A stretch of 64,000 nt of DNA from NCBI GenBank assembly GCA_002422545.1, contig DIWF01000021.1, forward strand, positions 62,001 through 126,000, written 5' to 3'. Below, piece by piece: positions 8,206-16,928 of this stretch (the first letter of the stretch is position 1; each line of letters starts with the position of its first letter). Source of the DNA: Firmicutes bacterium UBA6113. GTDB taxonomy: Bacteria > Bacillota > Clostridia > Tissierellales > Sedimentibacteraceae. Below the pieces are notes generated by a model. It did no database searches, was not told the DNA's origin, and saw only the letters and a list, made by a program, of their open reading frames with translations. A program made the position numbers and the translations under genes.

Positions 8206-9843
8206 TTATGCACTGTAAACTTTTTTGCCCCCAACATATGTTTCAACAACTCGTGTGTCAAGAATTTCTTCTTCAGATTTCAAATTGAACAAATCCCTGT
8301 CAAGCAATATGAAGTCTGCAAGCTTTCCTGGTGTTATTGTGCCCTTTATGTTTTCTTCGCCAGATGCATAGGCCCCTTCAAGGGTGTATGCTTTTATTGC
8401 TTCATTCATTGACATTTTTTCTTCAGGCAGATAAATCTTTTTCTCTTGGCCGTTAATGTTTTTTCTTGCAACTGCAGTGTAAATATTAGGCATTGTGTTA
8501 AATGATTCAACAGGACAGTCTGTGCCAAATGATGCGTGAATACCCTTGTCAACCATTGTCTTCCATGCATATGACGTATTGCCCAGTTCTTTTCCCACTC
8601 TTTCAGCAACTATGTTCATGTCATAATCTATGAATATTGGCTGAATGAATGCAAGTACGTCAAGCTCCTTGAAACGATCAAGCAAATTATGATCTGTTAT
8701 CTGGCAGTGAACTATGCCGTGACGTGGGGTGTGCGAAGGATCTAGTTTCTTTGCATTTTCTATGGAATCAAGAGCCATTTCTATTGCCCTGTCTCCTATG
8801 GCGTGAATTGCTACAGGACAATTTTTTTTGTTCGAAAGAAGAACTAATTCATTCAAATCTTCCTGACTGAACATTTCAATTCCTTTTGTGCTTTCATCGT
8901 CACTATAATGATTTCGAAGAGCTGCCGTCCTGGCGCCCAGGGAACCGTCACTTAAAATTTTAAAACATGCAACTCGGTATTTGTCGTTGCCATATCCGTA
9001 ATGATAATTTTTGCTGAAAAATTCTTGTGCTATTGACGTATCTGTCAGCAAACATTGTTCACCTATGCGGATGTTCAATTTCCCGGATTCATCCAATTCC
9101 TTCAAAGCAGTAAACAACATGTCGTAATTGCTGTTTGGCATATATCCTATGTCATCGCTCTGCACTGATGTGAGACCTTGTGCAAATGCTTCGTATTGAG
9201 CTTTAACCAGCACTTCTTTTAATATCTGCATATCCAGCGTTGAAATCATGGACTTCACATGATCCAGCAAACTTTCCTTAATGACGCCGTTTGGTTCACC
9301 GTCAGGAAGAAGTTCCACAAGCTTTCCGTACTTGGCTGCAGTTTCTTTCGTGATTCCCATCAATTTCAGTCCTGCTGAATTTAGCACTCCTATATGAAAG
9401 CATGCTCTCATGACCAGCACAGGAACTTCTCCTGTAATGTCATCCAAATCAAATTTGTTAGGAAATCTTTTTTCATCGGTGAAATAATCGTGATTCCAGC
9501 CTTCGCCTTCAACCCAGGTGCTGCCGTTAAGGTTTTCGTCCTCCATTCTTTCTGCAATGCGTTCCCTTACTTCACGGATGCTCTTGGTTCCTGTGAGATT
9601 GATGCTCCTCAGGCTTTTTGCATAGTGCACAAAGTGCATGTGGGAATCATTGAGCCCCGGCAGTACCAGGCGACCTGCCATGTCAATTTCCATATCTGCA
9701 GGGCCTGTTGCATTTAAGTATTCTCTTGCGCCATCCAGGGTGCCAACATATGAAAATTTGTCATTTTCCACCACAAATGCATCAGCAGCCGGACATAAAT
9801 CATCTACTGTGTGGATGTTTCCATTTTTAAATAAAGTTATCAA
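8206..9843 (-). CDS. YtcJ-like amidohydrolase (amidohydrolase family 3)
   Basis: A metal-dependent amidohydrolase of 545 residues. Metal-binding His pair near the start of the barrel (DSHMHFVHY), later HAIGDRAIE, GIVHCQITDHN and FGTDCPVE carry the other conserved His and Asp residues, and the closing GTITPGKLADFILLDRDLF is typical for the family. Such enzymes open amide or imide bonds of small molecules in the cytoplasm; the substrate cannot be read off. TTG 9843 is preferred as start because GGAGG ends seven bases before it and the protein then begins ITLFKNGNIHTVD, as homologues do. It lies 40 bases after the permease in the same leftward operon. Confidence 0.85.
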   Translation of the reverse strand: MITLFKNGNIHTVDDLCPAADAFVVENDKFSYVGTLDGAREYLNATGPADMEIDMAGRLVLPGLNDSHMHFVHYAKSLRSINLTGTKSIREVRERIAERMEDENLNGSTWVEGEGWNHDYFTDEKRFPNKFDLDDITGEVPVLVMRACFHIGVLNSAGLKLMGITKETAAKYGKLVELLPDGEPNGVIKESLLDHVKSMISTLDMQILKEVLVKAQYEAFAQGLTSVQSDDIGYMPNSNYDMLFTALKELDESGKLNIRIGEQCLLTDTSIAQEFFSKNYHYGYGNDKYRVACFKILSDGSLGARTAALRNHYSDDESTKGIEMFSQEDLNELVLLSNKKNCPVAIHAIGDRAIEMALDSIENAKKLDPSHTPRHGIVHCQITDHNLLDRFKELDVLAFIQPIFIDYDMNIVAERVGKELGNTSYAWKTMVDKGIHASFGTDCPVESFNTMPNIYTAVARKNINGQEKKIYLPEEKMSMNEAIKAYTLEGAYASGEENIKGTITPGKLADFILLDRDLFNLKSEEEILDTRVVETYVGGKKVYSA

Positions 9844-9883
9844 TTCTTTGCCTCCATACACGCCTTTTATGAAATTATAATGA

Positions 9884-11269
9884 TTATATGCTTTCCTTTT
9901 TTAACTTCCTGTCAAAATAGTAATAAACAACACAGCCTATTGCTGGAACTATGAAACCAATAAGAGCTGTTACAGGATCTTCGATGAATGTGTTTATCAT
10001 AAGACCTGCAAATATTAAAATTGTTATGAATACAGTAACAGGATATCCCCAGATTTTATAAGGTCTTTCAAGATCAGGATATTTCTTTCTGTATACCAAT
10101 ACTGCACCTACAACAAGTACGTTGAACAGCATTCCTGTGAATACAACCATGCTTGTGAGCTGGTCAAGGTTTCTGCTCAATACCAGTATAACTGAAATTA
10201 TACACTGTGCAATAATTGCAGTTGAAGGAACTTTGTATTTAGGGTGTAGGTTTCCAAAGCTTTTGAAGAAATGGCCTTCTTTTGCCATTGCATAATAAGT
10301 TCTAGGGAATGTAAGGATCATTCCGTTCAATGAACCGAACATTGATATAATCATTCCCACAAGAACAATGGTACCGCCCACATTGCCGAATATTCTCTTG
10401 GCAACTTCCGTGCCCAGATAATAGTTGTCTGCATTGATCATGGCTACAATCTCATCATGAGGCAGCACTCTGTAAATTGAGTAGTTGAACAATGTGTACA
10501 ATACAAGGATGCCGCCGATTGCTATTATTAATGAAAGAGGAAGGTTTTTCTTAGGGTTCTTCATTTCTTCGGCTACCGTGTTCAAATTTGTCCATCCTTC
10601 ATATGCCCACAATGTTGCAACAGTGGCAAAAGCAATCATTCCTAGTATACTTGTGAAGCTCACAGCGCTGCCGTCAGCAGGAACCAGGCTTAAATCAGGG
10701 CTTTGTTTTCCGAATATCAATGCTCCGAACATGATGATTGCTATAGGAATAAGTTTTGCAACCATGGAAACATTCTGAAGTATTGAAGCTTTTTTAACTC
10801 CCATGTAGTTGTAGACTGTTAGTGCCGCAATCAAGACAACTGCAATGAGCTTGACTGTCATGTCGCTTAGTTCAAAGAAACTTCTAAGAGCTGTAGGCAG
10901 TGCAACAGCAATTGCTGCAATAGAGCCTGCTCCGCTTATGAGCCAGCTCACAAAACCAAACAAAAATCCAACTATAGGGTGGTAAGCTTCATTCAAATAA
11001 ACAACCATACCTCCAGCCACAGGTCTTGAGGCGCCAAGTTCTGCAAAACATAGTCCTCCAAGCAGGGATACAATACCTCCGACAATCCAGCACAATATGG
11101 CAAGACCCATGCTCATGCCTGTTCTCATCAATACATAAGAACCTAAATAGAAAATTCCGGAACCAATCATGATTCCACCGATGATGCTCACTCCGCCGAA
11201 AACGCCGATTTCCTGTTTGAATTCGGATTTTGTTGATTCCATCATCTTTTTAGCTTCAATTTTACTCAT
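9884..11269 (-). CDS. APC-superfamily amino acid permease
   Basis: A 461-residue integral membrane transporter with about 12 helices. The first helix has the APC signature GGIMIGSGIFYLGSYVL, and EGWTNLNTVAEEMKNPKKNLP after helix 6 is typical of the L-type/SteT-like branch. It would bring an amino acid or amino-acid-like compound into the cell, often by exchange. GGAGAAAAG precedes the ATG. As the first gene behind a sigma-54 promoter (11324-11338) and divergent from the activator gene, it is very likely the uptake step for the substrate of the two downstream enzymes. Confidence 0.88.
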   Translation of the reverse strand: MSKIEAKKMMESTKSEFKQEIGVFGGVSIIGGIMIGSGIFYLGSYVLMRTGMSMGLAILCWIVGGIVSLLGGLCFAELGASRPVAGGMVVYLNEAYHPIVGFLFGFVSWLISGAGSIAAIAVALPTALRSFFELSDMTVKLIAVVLIAALTVYNYMGVKKASILQNVSMVAKLIPIAIIMFGALIFGKQSPDLSLVPADGSAVSFTSILGMIAFATVATLWAYEGWTNLNTVAEEMKNPKKNLPLSLIIAIGGILVLYTLFNYSIYRVLPHDEIVAMINADNYYLGTEVAKRIFGNVGGTIVLVGMIISMFGSLNGMILTFPRTYYAMAKEGHFFKSFGNLHPKYKVPSTAIIAQCIISVILVLSRNLDQLTSMVVFTGMLFNVLVVGAVLVYRKKYPDLERPYKIWGYPVTVFITILIFAGLMINTFIEDPVTALIGFIVPAIGCVVYYYFDRKLKKESI

Positions 11270-11323
11270 ACTTTTCTCCTTTATAATTGATTTAATAGTG
11301 CTTGTTACTCAAATAACAATCAA

Positions 11324-11338
11324 GCAATTACTGTGCCA
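11324..11338 (-). promoter_or_regulatory. sigma-54 (-24/-12) promoter of the permease operon
   Basis: Read leftward the sequence is TGGCAC, five bases, TTGC, an exact match to the sigma-54 consensus with GG and GC ten bases apart. It sits 55 bases before the permease ATG, leaving a leader of about 43 bases. An enhancer-binding protein is encoded divergently next door. Confidence 0.85.
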
Positions 11339-11404
11339 AGTATATATCTATTATATGACAGCAATATTACTGGTTTTTGGAGTTAATCATACGCATTACA
11401 AGGA

Positions 11405-11440
11405 ATTAATAGGATAAAAATAGAAAATAATCCTATTAAT
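11405..11440. promoter_or_regulatory. 11-bp inverted repeat, likely activator binding site
   Basis: ATTAATAGGAT (11405-11415) and ATCCTATTAAT (11430-11440) are perfect inverted copies 14 bases apart, 67-102 bases upstream of the sigma-54 element. The position and symmetry are those of an upstream activating sequence for the divergently encoded activator. It also covers the region just before that gene's own promoter, so autoregulation is possible. Confidence 0.7.
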
Positions 11441-11450
11441 ATCTTATTTG

Positions 11451-11459
11451 TGCTATAAT
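11451..11459 (+). promoter_or_regulatory. extended -10 promoter of the activator gene
   Basis: TGCTATAAT is an extended -10 element (TGn-TATAAT) 27 bases before the activator ATG. No good -35 is visible, and the inverted repeat occupies that zone. Confidence 0.5.
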
Positions 11460-11485
11460 ATGGTATAAATTATTTTGGAGGCACT

Positions 11486-13471
11486 ATGAAGACCATATTG
11501 ATGATATATAACAACAGAGAAAATTGGAACGTAATTGAATACCTTAAAAAATGTGTGGAATCTATTTTTGAAAACTATGTACAGGTTGAAAATGTTTTTT
11601 TAAGTGAGCTTGGGGAGCATGAAATGATAGAAGGGGACATATACCTTGTTTTATACGAACACATGATTTATATATTGAAAAAACACATTTCGGACTTTGA
11701 CAAGGTTGTTGTAATGACAAGGGGAATAAATAAAAAGTTTGTCAATGAAATCAGAAAAGTTGCGGACAACACAGACATATTGGTTGTAAACGATTCATAT
11801 GAAAGCACCATTCAGACCACAAACACATTTTATGAGCTGGGCATAAGCAACATCAATTTCATACCCTATGAAAAAAGGCTGGATGTGAACAATTTTTACA
11901 ATGATATTAAAATTGCCATTACTCCTGATGAGATGAACCTGATTCCACCTCATATTGAAAAGGTTATAAACATAGGTTACAGAGAAATAGGATATGACAC
12001 TACAATCAGAATAATGCAGAAACTGAGGCTTGGTCATAAGTCTGTTAACCGCAACATCATAAAAAACATGAATGACATAGTTGAGCCCAACGCCGTCTTT
12101 AAAAGCAACTATCTGAACAGCTATCTGAAAGGGGAAATGCTAGATAAAATGATATTTAATTCCTCTGAAGGTATCCTGTTGACGGACAGCAGTTACAACC
12201 TTGTTTATTCCAATGAAAGGCTCAACAGAATTTTCAATGTTTATGATGACTATACTGACAAGAGCATAGATAATTTTATTGAAGGGGAAGTTTTCGAACT
12301 CATTTGCTGTGCAGAATTTAAAAGCAAAATTATAAAGATTAATGAAGAAAATTATGCAGTTGAAAAATCTCCTGTAATGCTTATGGACCATGCAATCGGG
12401 TACAACTTCATATTCAGACATGAAAAGGACATAAGGGATTTGGAAATCAATTTGAAGAATAACCTGGTGAAGAAAGGCCTTTTTGCAAAATACACATTTG
12501 AAAAAATAATATATAAATCGGATGTAATGGTGCATTGTATAAGTCTTTCAAAGAAGGCGGCCCTCACTAATTTTACCATACTCATACAAGGTGAAAGCGG
12601 TACGGGCAAGGAGTTTATGGCTCAGTCCATACATAATTTTTCGGACAGAAAAGAAATGCCATTTGTTGCTATTAACTGTGCCTCGCTGCCTGAGTCTCTT
12701 CTGGAAAGTCAGCTGTTTGGCTATGAGGGAGGTTCATTTACAGGTGCAAGCAAAAACGGAAAAATAGGATTGTTTGAACAGGCAAACACGGGGACATTGT
12801 TCCTGGATGAAATTGGAGACATTTCTCCTAACGTCCAAAGCCAGCTTTTGAGAGTTATTCAAGAAAAACAGATAATGCGCATCGGAAGCGATCGTGTTAT
12901 AAATATTGATGTAAGGATAATAGTTGCTACAAACAAAAATCTGGAGGAAGAAGTACACAAGGGCAATTTCAGGAGCGATTTGTTCTACAGGCTCAATGTT
13001 ATTCCCATAAGCATTCCTCCTCTTCGTGAACGAAGGGAAGATATTTTTCTGCTTCTTAAATATTTTCTGGGGTCAAATTATTCAAAGGTAACTGACGAAG
13101 AGAAAAAATCAATAATGGAATACAGTTGGCCGGGCAATGTGAGGGAGCTTGAAAGTGCTGCAAATTATTTCATGACTCTGGAGGAATTTCCTAAGGGAAT
13201 TATAAAAGGGAAGACAAAGACTGCTCAAAAAGAATCAAAAGAAGATGAAATTGAAATATTAAAAATAATCAGCAACAACACAGATAATTCTCATGGAATA
13301 GGCAGGACGGGCATAATATATGATTTGAAGGAAAGAGGAATTTGCATAAGCGATGCTAAAACAAGGGTTATATTGGAATCGCTGAGCCAGAACGGCTACA
13401 TAGAAATACGAAAGGGAAGGTCAGGCAACAGAATAACGGAAAAGGGCATAAATTATCTAGACATGGCATGA
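11486..13471 (+). CDS. sigma-54-dependent enhancer-binding transcriptional activator
   Basis: A 661-residue regulator. Residues about 1-200 form a sensor region I cannot name with certainty (PrpR-N-like position), 215-300 look like a PAS domain (SSEGILLTDSSYNLVYSN), and 330-570 are the AAA+ motor with Walker A GESGTGKE near 369, the sigma-54 contact loop as GSFTGA near 415 (the usual form is GAFTGA) and Walker B GTLFLDEIGD near 436. The C-terminus is not the usual Fis helix-turn-helix but a winged-helix-like segment (about 590-660, ending SGNRITEKGINYL). GGAGG precedes the ATG. It is divergent from a permease operon with a perfect -24/-12 promoter and probably senses that operon's substrate. 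Confidence 0.9.
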   Translation: MKTILMIYNNRENWNVIEYLKKCVESIFENYVQVENVFLSELGEHEMIEGDIYLVLYEHMIYILKKHISDFDKVVVMTRGINKKFVNEIRKVADNTDILVVNDSYESTIQTTNTFYELGISNINFIPYEKRLDVNNFYNDIKIAITPDEMNLIPPHIEKVINIGYREIGYDTTIRIMQKLRLGHKSVNRNIIKNMNDIVEPNAVFKSNYLNSYLKGEMLDKMIFNSSEGILLTDSSYNLVYSNERLNRIFNVYDDYTDKSIDNFIEGEVFELICCAEFKSKIIKINEENYAVEKSPVMLMDHAIGYNFIFRHEKDIRDLEINLKNNLVKKGLFAKYTFEKIIYKSDVMVHCISLSKKAALTNFTILIQGESGTGKEFMAQSIHNFSDRKEMPFVAINCASLPESLLESQLFGYEGGSFTGASKNGKIGLFEQANTGTLFLDEIGDISPNVQSQLLRVIQEKQIMRIGSDRVINIDVRIIVATNKNLEEEVHKGNFRSDLFYRLNVIPISIPPLRERREDIFLLLKYFLGSNYSKVTDEEKKSIMEYSWPGNVRELESAANYFMTLEEFPKGIIKGKTKTAQKESKEDEIEILKIISNNTDNSHGIGRTGIIYDLKERGICISDAKTRVILESLSQNGYIEIRKGRSGNRITEKGINYLDMA

Positions 13472-13512
13472 AAATTGCTTTAATTAAGCTGATAATAATT
13501 GAGGGAGGAATT

Positions 13513-14958
13513 ATGGGAAATTTATCTGAAAAAACAATCAAGACTATTGAAAGGGAAATAAATTACTGGAAGATACCCGGAGTTTCAATTGCAGTGGTCA
13601 AAGATGGAAGACTGATGCAGTCAATTGGATTAGGTTTTAGAAACGCAGAAGAAAATCTGCCGGTCACGGCTGACACAATGTTTGGAATAGCATCCTGTTC
13701 AAAGTCCATGACATCCGCACTTATTTCAATTCTTGTGGACAAAGGTGTGTTAAATTATGATGAACCGGTTACAACTTATGCGCCTAATCTTGTGATGAAG
13801 GATCCTGCTGCAGAGAATATGACATTAAGAGATATGCTTTCTCACATGACAGGTTTTGGAACTCATGATGCCTTGTGGCCCGGCGACATGAATAGAGATG
13901 ATCTGGCAGGAAGATTAAGATACATAAATCCATGCACTGACTTCAGAAAAGAAGCTATATACAGCAACGTAATGTATGCATTGGCAGGCTATGTTGCCGA
14001 ATGTGCAACGGGAGAGACATGGGATGATTTAATGCAGAACTATATTTTCAGTCCTCTTGGCATGGAACGCACAAACTGCTCAGTTGAAGTGATGAAAAAG
14101 GATTCGGATTATTCTCTGCCATACCGTGTGAGAAACTTAAAATTCACTGCTCTAGATTTATGGAATGTGGACTTGGCAGGTCCGGCGGCTTCTGTTAATT
14201 CAACTGCCAATGATATGGCAAGATGGCTCATGATGCACATAAACGGAGGCAAATTAGAAAACGGCACAGTATTGATTAAGCCTGGAACATTCAAAGAGAT
14301 GCATACTGCCTTGTCCAGCATGGAAGATTCAATAGGGCATGGAGAGGGATTTTACGAGTGCAGCGATTATTCAATGGGATGGAGAAGAGGATTCTACAAG
14401 GGTCATGCTTTTTACAAGCACACGGGAAAAATTGAAGGTTACAGCTCCATACAGTCTTTTCTGCCTGATGATGGAGTAGGTGTTGTAATTCTTACCAATC
14501 TGCATTCACCAACTGTACCGTTTATGTATAGCTCGCTGTACACAATTCTCGATGAAATACTGAGAGAAGAGCCTGAAAACTGGGCAGAGAAGTTCCATGT
14601 GGAAGAACTGCCAAAAGAAGAAGATTATCATGACTGTGAATTAAATTATTTTACAGAAGAACAAATTCCTGATACTCAGCCAACAATACCTTTAAAAAAT
14701 TACGAAGGAACATACCATGACGACGGATATGGCAATGTTGAAATCATTTATGAAAATGATCATATTTATATGCGTTACAGGGACATGAATATATGTCTGA
14801 AGCATTATCACAAGGATGTGTTCCGGGCAGATGACGTGCTGGAAGACATATTTACAATTTCAATGCCTGTAAGTTTTGAAACAGAAAATGGAGTGGTAAA
14901 ATCTGCTGCTGTTCGTTTTGAAGAGATGGTACCGGATATAATTTTCACAAGGATTTAA
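13513..14958 (+). CDS. serine beta-lactamase-fold hydrolase
   Basis: A 481-residue protein of the beta-lactamase/esterase/D-aminopeptidase group. The catalytic SxxK is S61-C-S-K64, the YxN motif is Y150-S-N152, and H303-T-G stands for the KTG box; a C-terminal domain of about 110 residues follows, as in D-amino-acid peptidases and EstB-like enzymes. No export signal is seen, so it should act in the cytoplasm on a small amide or ester. ATG 13513 follows GAGGGAGG; an in-frame ATG at 13468 overlaps the activator stop but has no ribosome site. It lies 41 bases after the activator gene and is probably co-transcribed with it, which links it to the same catabolic route. Confidence 0.85.
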   Translation: MGNLSEKTIKTIEREINYWKIPGVSIAVVKDGRLMQSIGLGFRNAEENLPVTADTMFGIASCSKSMTSALISILVDKGVLNYDEPVTTYAPNLVMKDPAAENMTLRDMLSHMTGFGTHDALWPGDMNRDDLAGRLRYINPCTDFRKEAIYSNVMYALAGYVAECATGETWDDLMQNYIFSPLGMERTNCSVEVMKKDSDYSLPYRVRNLKFTALDLWNVDLAGPAASVNSTANDMARWLMMHINGGKLENGTVLIKPGTFKEMHTALSSMEDSIGHGEGFYECSDYSMGWRRGFYKGHAFYKHTGKIEGYSSIQSFLPDDGVGVVILTNLHSPTVPFMYSSLYTILDEILREEPENWAEKFHVEELPKEEDYHDCELNYFTEEQIPDTQPTIPLKNYEGTYHDDGYGNVEIIYENDHIYMRYRDMNICLKHYHKDVFRADDVLEDIFTISMPVSFETENGVVKSAAVRFEEMVPDIIFTRI

Positions 14959-15142
14959 CGAACATGAGCTGAAAGAGGTGCCTTTGTTAAATAAATGTAA
15001 CATAATACTGCGTATAAGGTATGGCTATATCTGAAAATAAGTATATAATAGGAAATAGTATAGCAACAACACAAGAGTTATTGTTAAAAATTGCACAATC
15101 AAATAAACAATTATAAAAAATTGTGTAACAGGAGATGTTATA

Positions 15143-15949
15143 ATGATTAGTTTAAGCAATGGAAGCGAAACTCTTTTCATACCTTTGTACGGCAAGGCTC
15201 GCATGAGCAAGGAGAAAAAAATTATCTCCGACAAAAAGGCGGAGGAAATCATCGATAGCATAGATTATGATTTCAAAAAGCTTAAGGTTGCGAAAAAAAT
15301 TCAGGTGTTTATGAGCCTCAGGGCAGCAATTATTGACGATTTCACAAGAGGATTCATAGATGAAAATCCCGGATGCATTGTCCTGCATTTGGGCTGCGGA
15401 CTGGACTCAAGAGTATTGAGGGTTAAAAGAAAAGCAAAGAGATGGTACGACCTTGATTTTCCGGAAGTTATCAAGATCAAGAAACAGTTTTTCAAGGAAA
15501 CAATCAACTACAGGATGATTGGCTCATCTGTAACTGATTACAGCTGGATTGACAAGATTGATTATGAAGATGAACCTGTCTTGGTCATTGCGGAAGGTCT
15601 TTTGATGTACTTAAACGAAGATGAAGTTGAAGAACTTCTCATCCAACTTAAAAACAAATTTACAAATGCTGAAATTATTTTTGATGCGTTTTCAAAAACA
15701 ACAGTCAAATATTCTAAATACCAGCCTTCTCTAGGCAGGACAGAAGCTAAGATTCAGTGGGGCTCGGATGGACCTCATGAAATTGAAAAATATGCATCAG
15801 GTATCACCCACATCGAAACAAAGTATCTGAATGACGATTACAGGGTGAAATTTCTGAACAGCTACTACAGGTTGATGTTTAATATTACAAAATTTTTCAA
15901 ATCAGCACGGGAAGCACAGAGAATATTTATTTTTGAACTTCGAAGCTAA
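15143..15949 (+). CDS. SAM-dependent methyltransferase, leucine carboxyl methyltransferase-like
   Basis: A 268-residue class I methyltransferase of the LCM/TcmP family. The SAM-binding loop is VLHLGCGLDSR at about residues 80-90, followed by WYDLDFPEVIKIKK, the acidic strand-2 region, and VIAEGLLMYLNEDEVEELL near 150-168, a family hallmark. Members methylate carboxyl or hydroxyl groups on small molecules. AGGAG lies nine bases before the ATG. It is a single gene between the beta-lactamase-fold hydrolase and a convergent GntR regulator; no substrate is suggested by context. Confidence 0.8.
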   Translation: MISLSNGSETLFIPLYGKARMSKEKKIISDKKAEEIIDSIDYDFKKLKVAKKIQVFMSLRAAIIDDFTRGFIDENPGCIVLHLGCGLDSRVLRVKRKAKRWYDLDFPEVIKIKKQFFKETINYRMIGSSVTDYSWIDKIDYEDEPVLVIAEGLLMYLNEDEVEELLIQLKNKFTNAEIIFDAFSKTTVKYSKYQPSLGRTEAKIQWGSDGPHEIEKYASGITHIETKYLNDDYRVKFLNSYYRLMFNITKFFKSAREAQRIFIFELRS

Positions 15950-16008
15950 AAATATTTTTCAAGCATTATAAGAAACTTGCGACCTGCTATATTATGGGGC
16001 TCAGATTT

Positions 16009-16036
16009 TTGTAGGGGAGGACCTCGTGTCCTCCCG
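16009..16036. repeat. TTGTAGGGG hairpin repeat, copy 1
   Basis: TTGTAGGGG leads into an 8-bp stem GGGAGGAC / GTCCTCCC with loop CTCGT. The same unit occurs inverted at 34053-34081 with paired changes in the stem. It lies between the converging methyltransferase and GntR genes and may also act as a terminator. Confidence 0.6.
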
Positions 16037-16069
16037 AAGATAACAAAATATGAGGCTCACTTTTTAGTT

Positions 16070-16717
16070 TTACATGGAATCAAACATTGCAGTTTCTGCT
16101 GCCCAATGCACATCTCGGATGTATTTTTCCAGTTCGTCTTTTTTCTTTTCTTTGAACAATCTGACTATTTCATAATGTTCCTGATTTGTCTGCTTCAATA
16201 TGTTTAGTTCTTTTTCCGGATCTTCAAATTTGTAATATTTGCGGAGGAATTGATTTTTCATCTGATTTAACGTAGAAATCATTGTTTCGTTGCTGTATAA
16301 ATTGATATATACATTATGAAACATCAATTGAAGTTCATAATACTTGGAGCTCAATCCCTGTGTAATGGCTGCATCCATGGAGTCTGCCAGAAACTGCATT
16401 TGTTTTATGTCGTCCTCGCTTATTAAATCTGCAGCGGCATATGCAATTCTGCCATCCAATATGCCAATTACCTCATAGAGATCGCGGGCTTTTTTAATAT
16501 CAAGGGCTTTTACTCTGAATCCTCTTCTTGGTGTGTTTTCAAGATATCCGTCTGAAGCCAGCTGAATAAGGGCTTCCCTTATGGGAGTCCTGCTTATGTT
16601 CAATGCGTCGGCAATTTGTTGTTCATTTATTTTGTCGTCAGGTTTAAGAGAACCATCATTGATTTTTTCTGATATATGATTGTATACGCAATCTTTTAAA
16701 GATAAATATTGTATCAT
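16070..16717 (-). CDS. GntR-family (FadR/FCD) transcriptional regulator
   Basis: A 215-residue regulator: N-terminal winged helix at about residues 1-70, with INEQQIADALNISRTPIREALIQL as the recognition region and the wing NTPRRGFRV, then an all-helical FCD ligand domain that binds small acids through a metal in many relatives. ATG 16717 is preferred, with GAGAGGAT upstream; an in-frame TTG at 16786 would add 23 residues and has no site. It is divergent from the guanidino-compound operon, and two TTGTATACAA palindromes lie between them, so it is the likely local repressor, responding to a pathway intermediate. Confidence 0.88.
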   Translation of the reverse strand: MIQYLSLKDCVYNHISEKINDGSLKPDDKINEQQIADALNISRTPIREALIQLASDGYLENTPRRGFRVKALDIKKARDLYEVIGILDGRIAYAAADLISEDDIKQMQFLADSMDAAITQGLSSKYYELQLMFHNVYINLYSNETMISTLNQMKNQFLRKYYKFEDPEKELNILKQTNQEHYEIVRLFKEKKKDELEKYIRDVHWAAETAMFDSM

Positions 16718-16793
16718 TTGTTTAGTTATCCTCTCTGTTAATCTTCTATCACTATGAATTTTATCATAATGGTTAAAAAAAATCAATCATATA

Positions 16794-16803
16794 TTGTATA
16801 CAA
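16794..16803. promoter_or_regulatory. GntR operator, TTGTATACAA copy 1
   Basis: A perfect 10-bp palindrome inside the longer shared string TATTGTATACAAAATA. It is 77 bases upstream of the regulator's own start, so it may serve autoregulation. Confidence 0.65.
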
Positions 16804-16831
16804 AATATTGTGTAAAATATAAAAATAACGC

Positions 16832-16859
16832 TTGCATTATTTTTGACCTGTTGTATAAT
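16832..16859 (+). promoter_or_regulatory. promoter of the guanidino-compound operon
   Basis: TTGCAT (16832-16837) and TATAAT (16854-16859) are 16 bases apart. The second operator begins five bases after the -10, across the expected transcription start, a classic repressor layout. A second -35-like TTGACC lies at 16843. Confidence 0.6.
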
Positions 16860-16864
16860 ATATA

Positions 16865-16874
16865 TTGTATACAA
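16865..16874. promoter_or_regulatory. GntR operator, TTGTATACAA copy 2
   Basis: Second exact copy of the palindrome, again within TATTGTATACAAAATA, 71 bases from the first (about seven helical turns), which would allow looping between sites. It covers the expected start of the operon transcript. Confidence 0.7.
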
Positions 16875-16928
16875 AATACATTATACAGCAATTGAGCAAT
16901 TGCTTACTATACTTTTGGGAGGTATTAT

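Noticed and set aside
8190..8210. TGGCACCC...TATGC string on the plus strand resembling a sigma-54 element
   Set aside because: GG and GC are 11 bases apart rather than 10, and it lies at the 3' end of a leftward gene.
13468..13512. Earlier start for the beta-lactamase-fold hydrolase
   Set aside because: The ATG at 13468 has no ribosome site, while GAGGGAGG stands before ATG 13513.
13513..14958. Antibiotic-resistance beta-lactamase
   Set aside because: No export signal, HTG box and extra C-terminal domain fit peptidase/esterase relatives, and context is catabolic.
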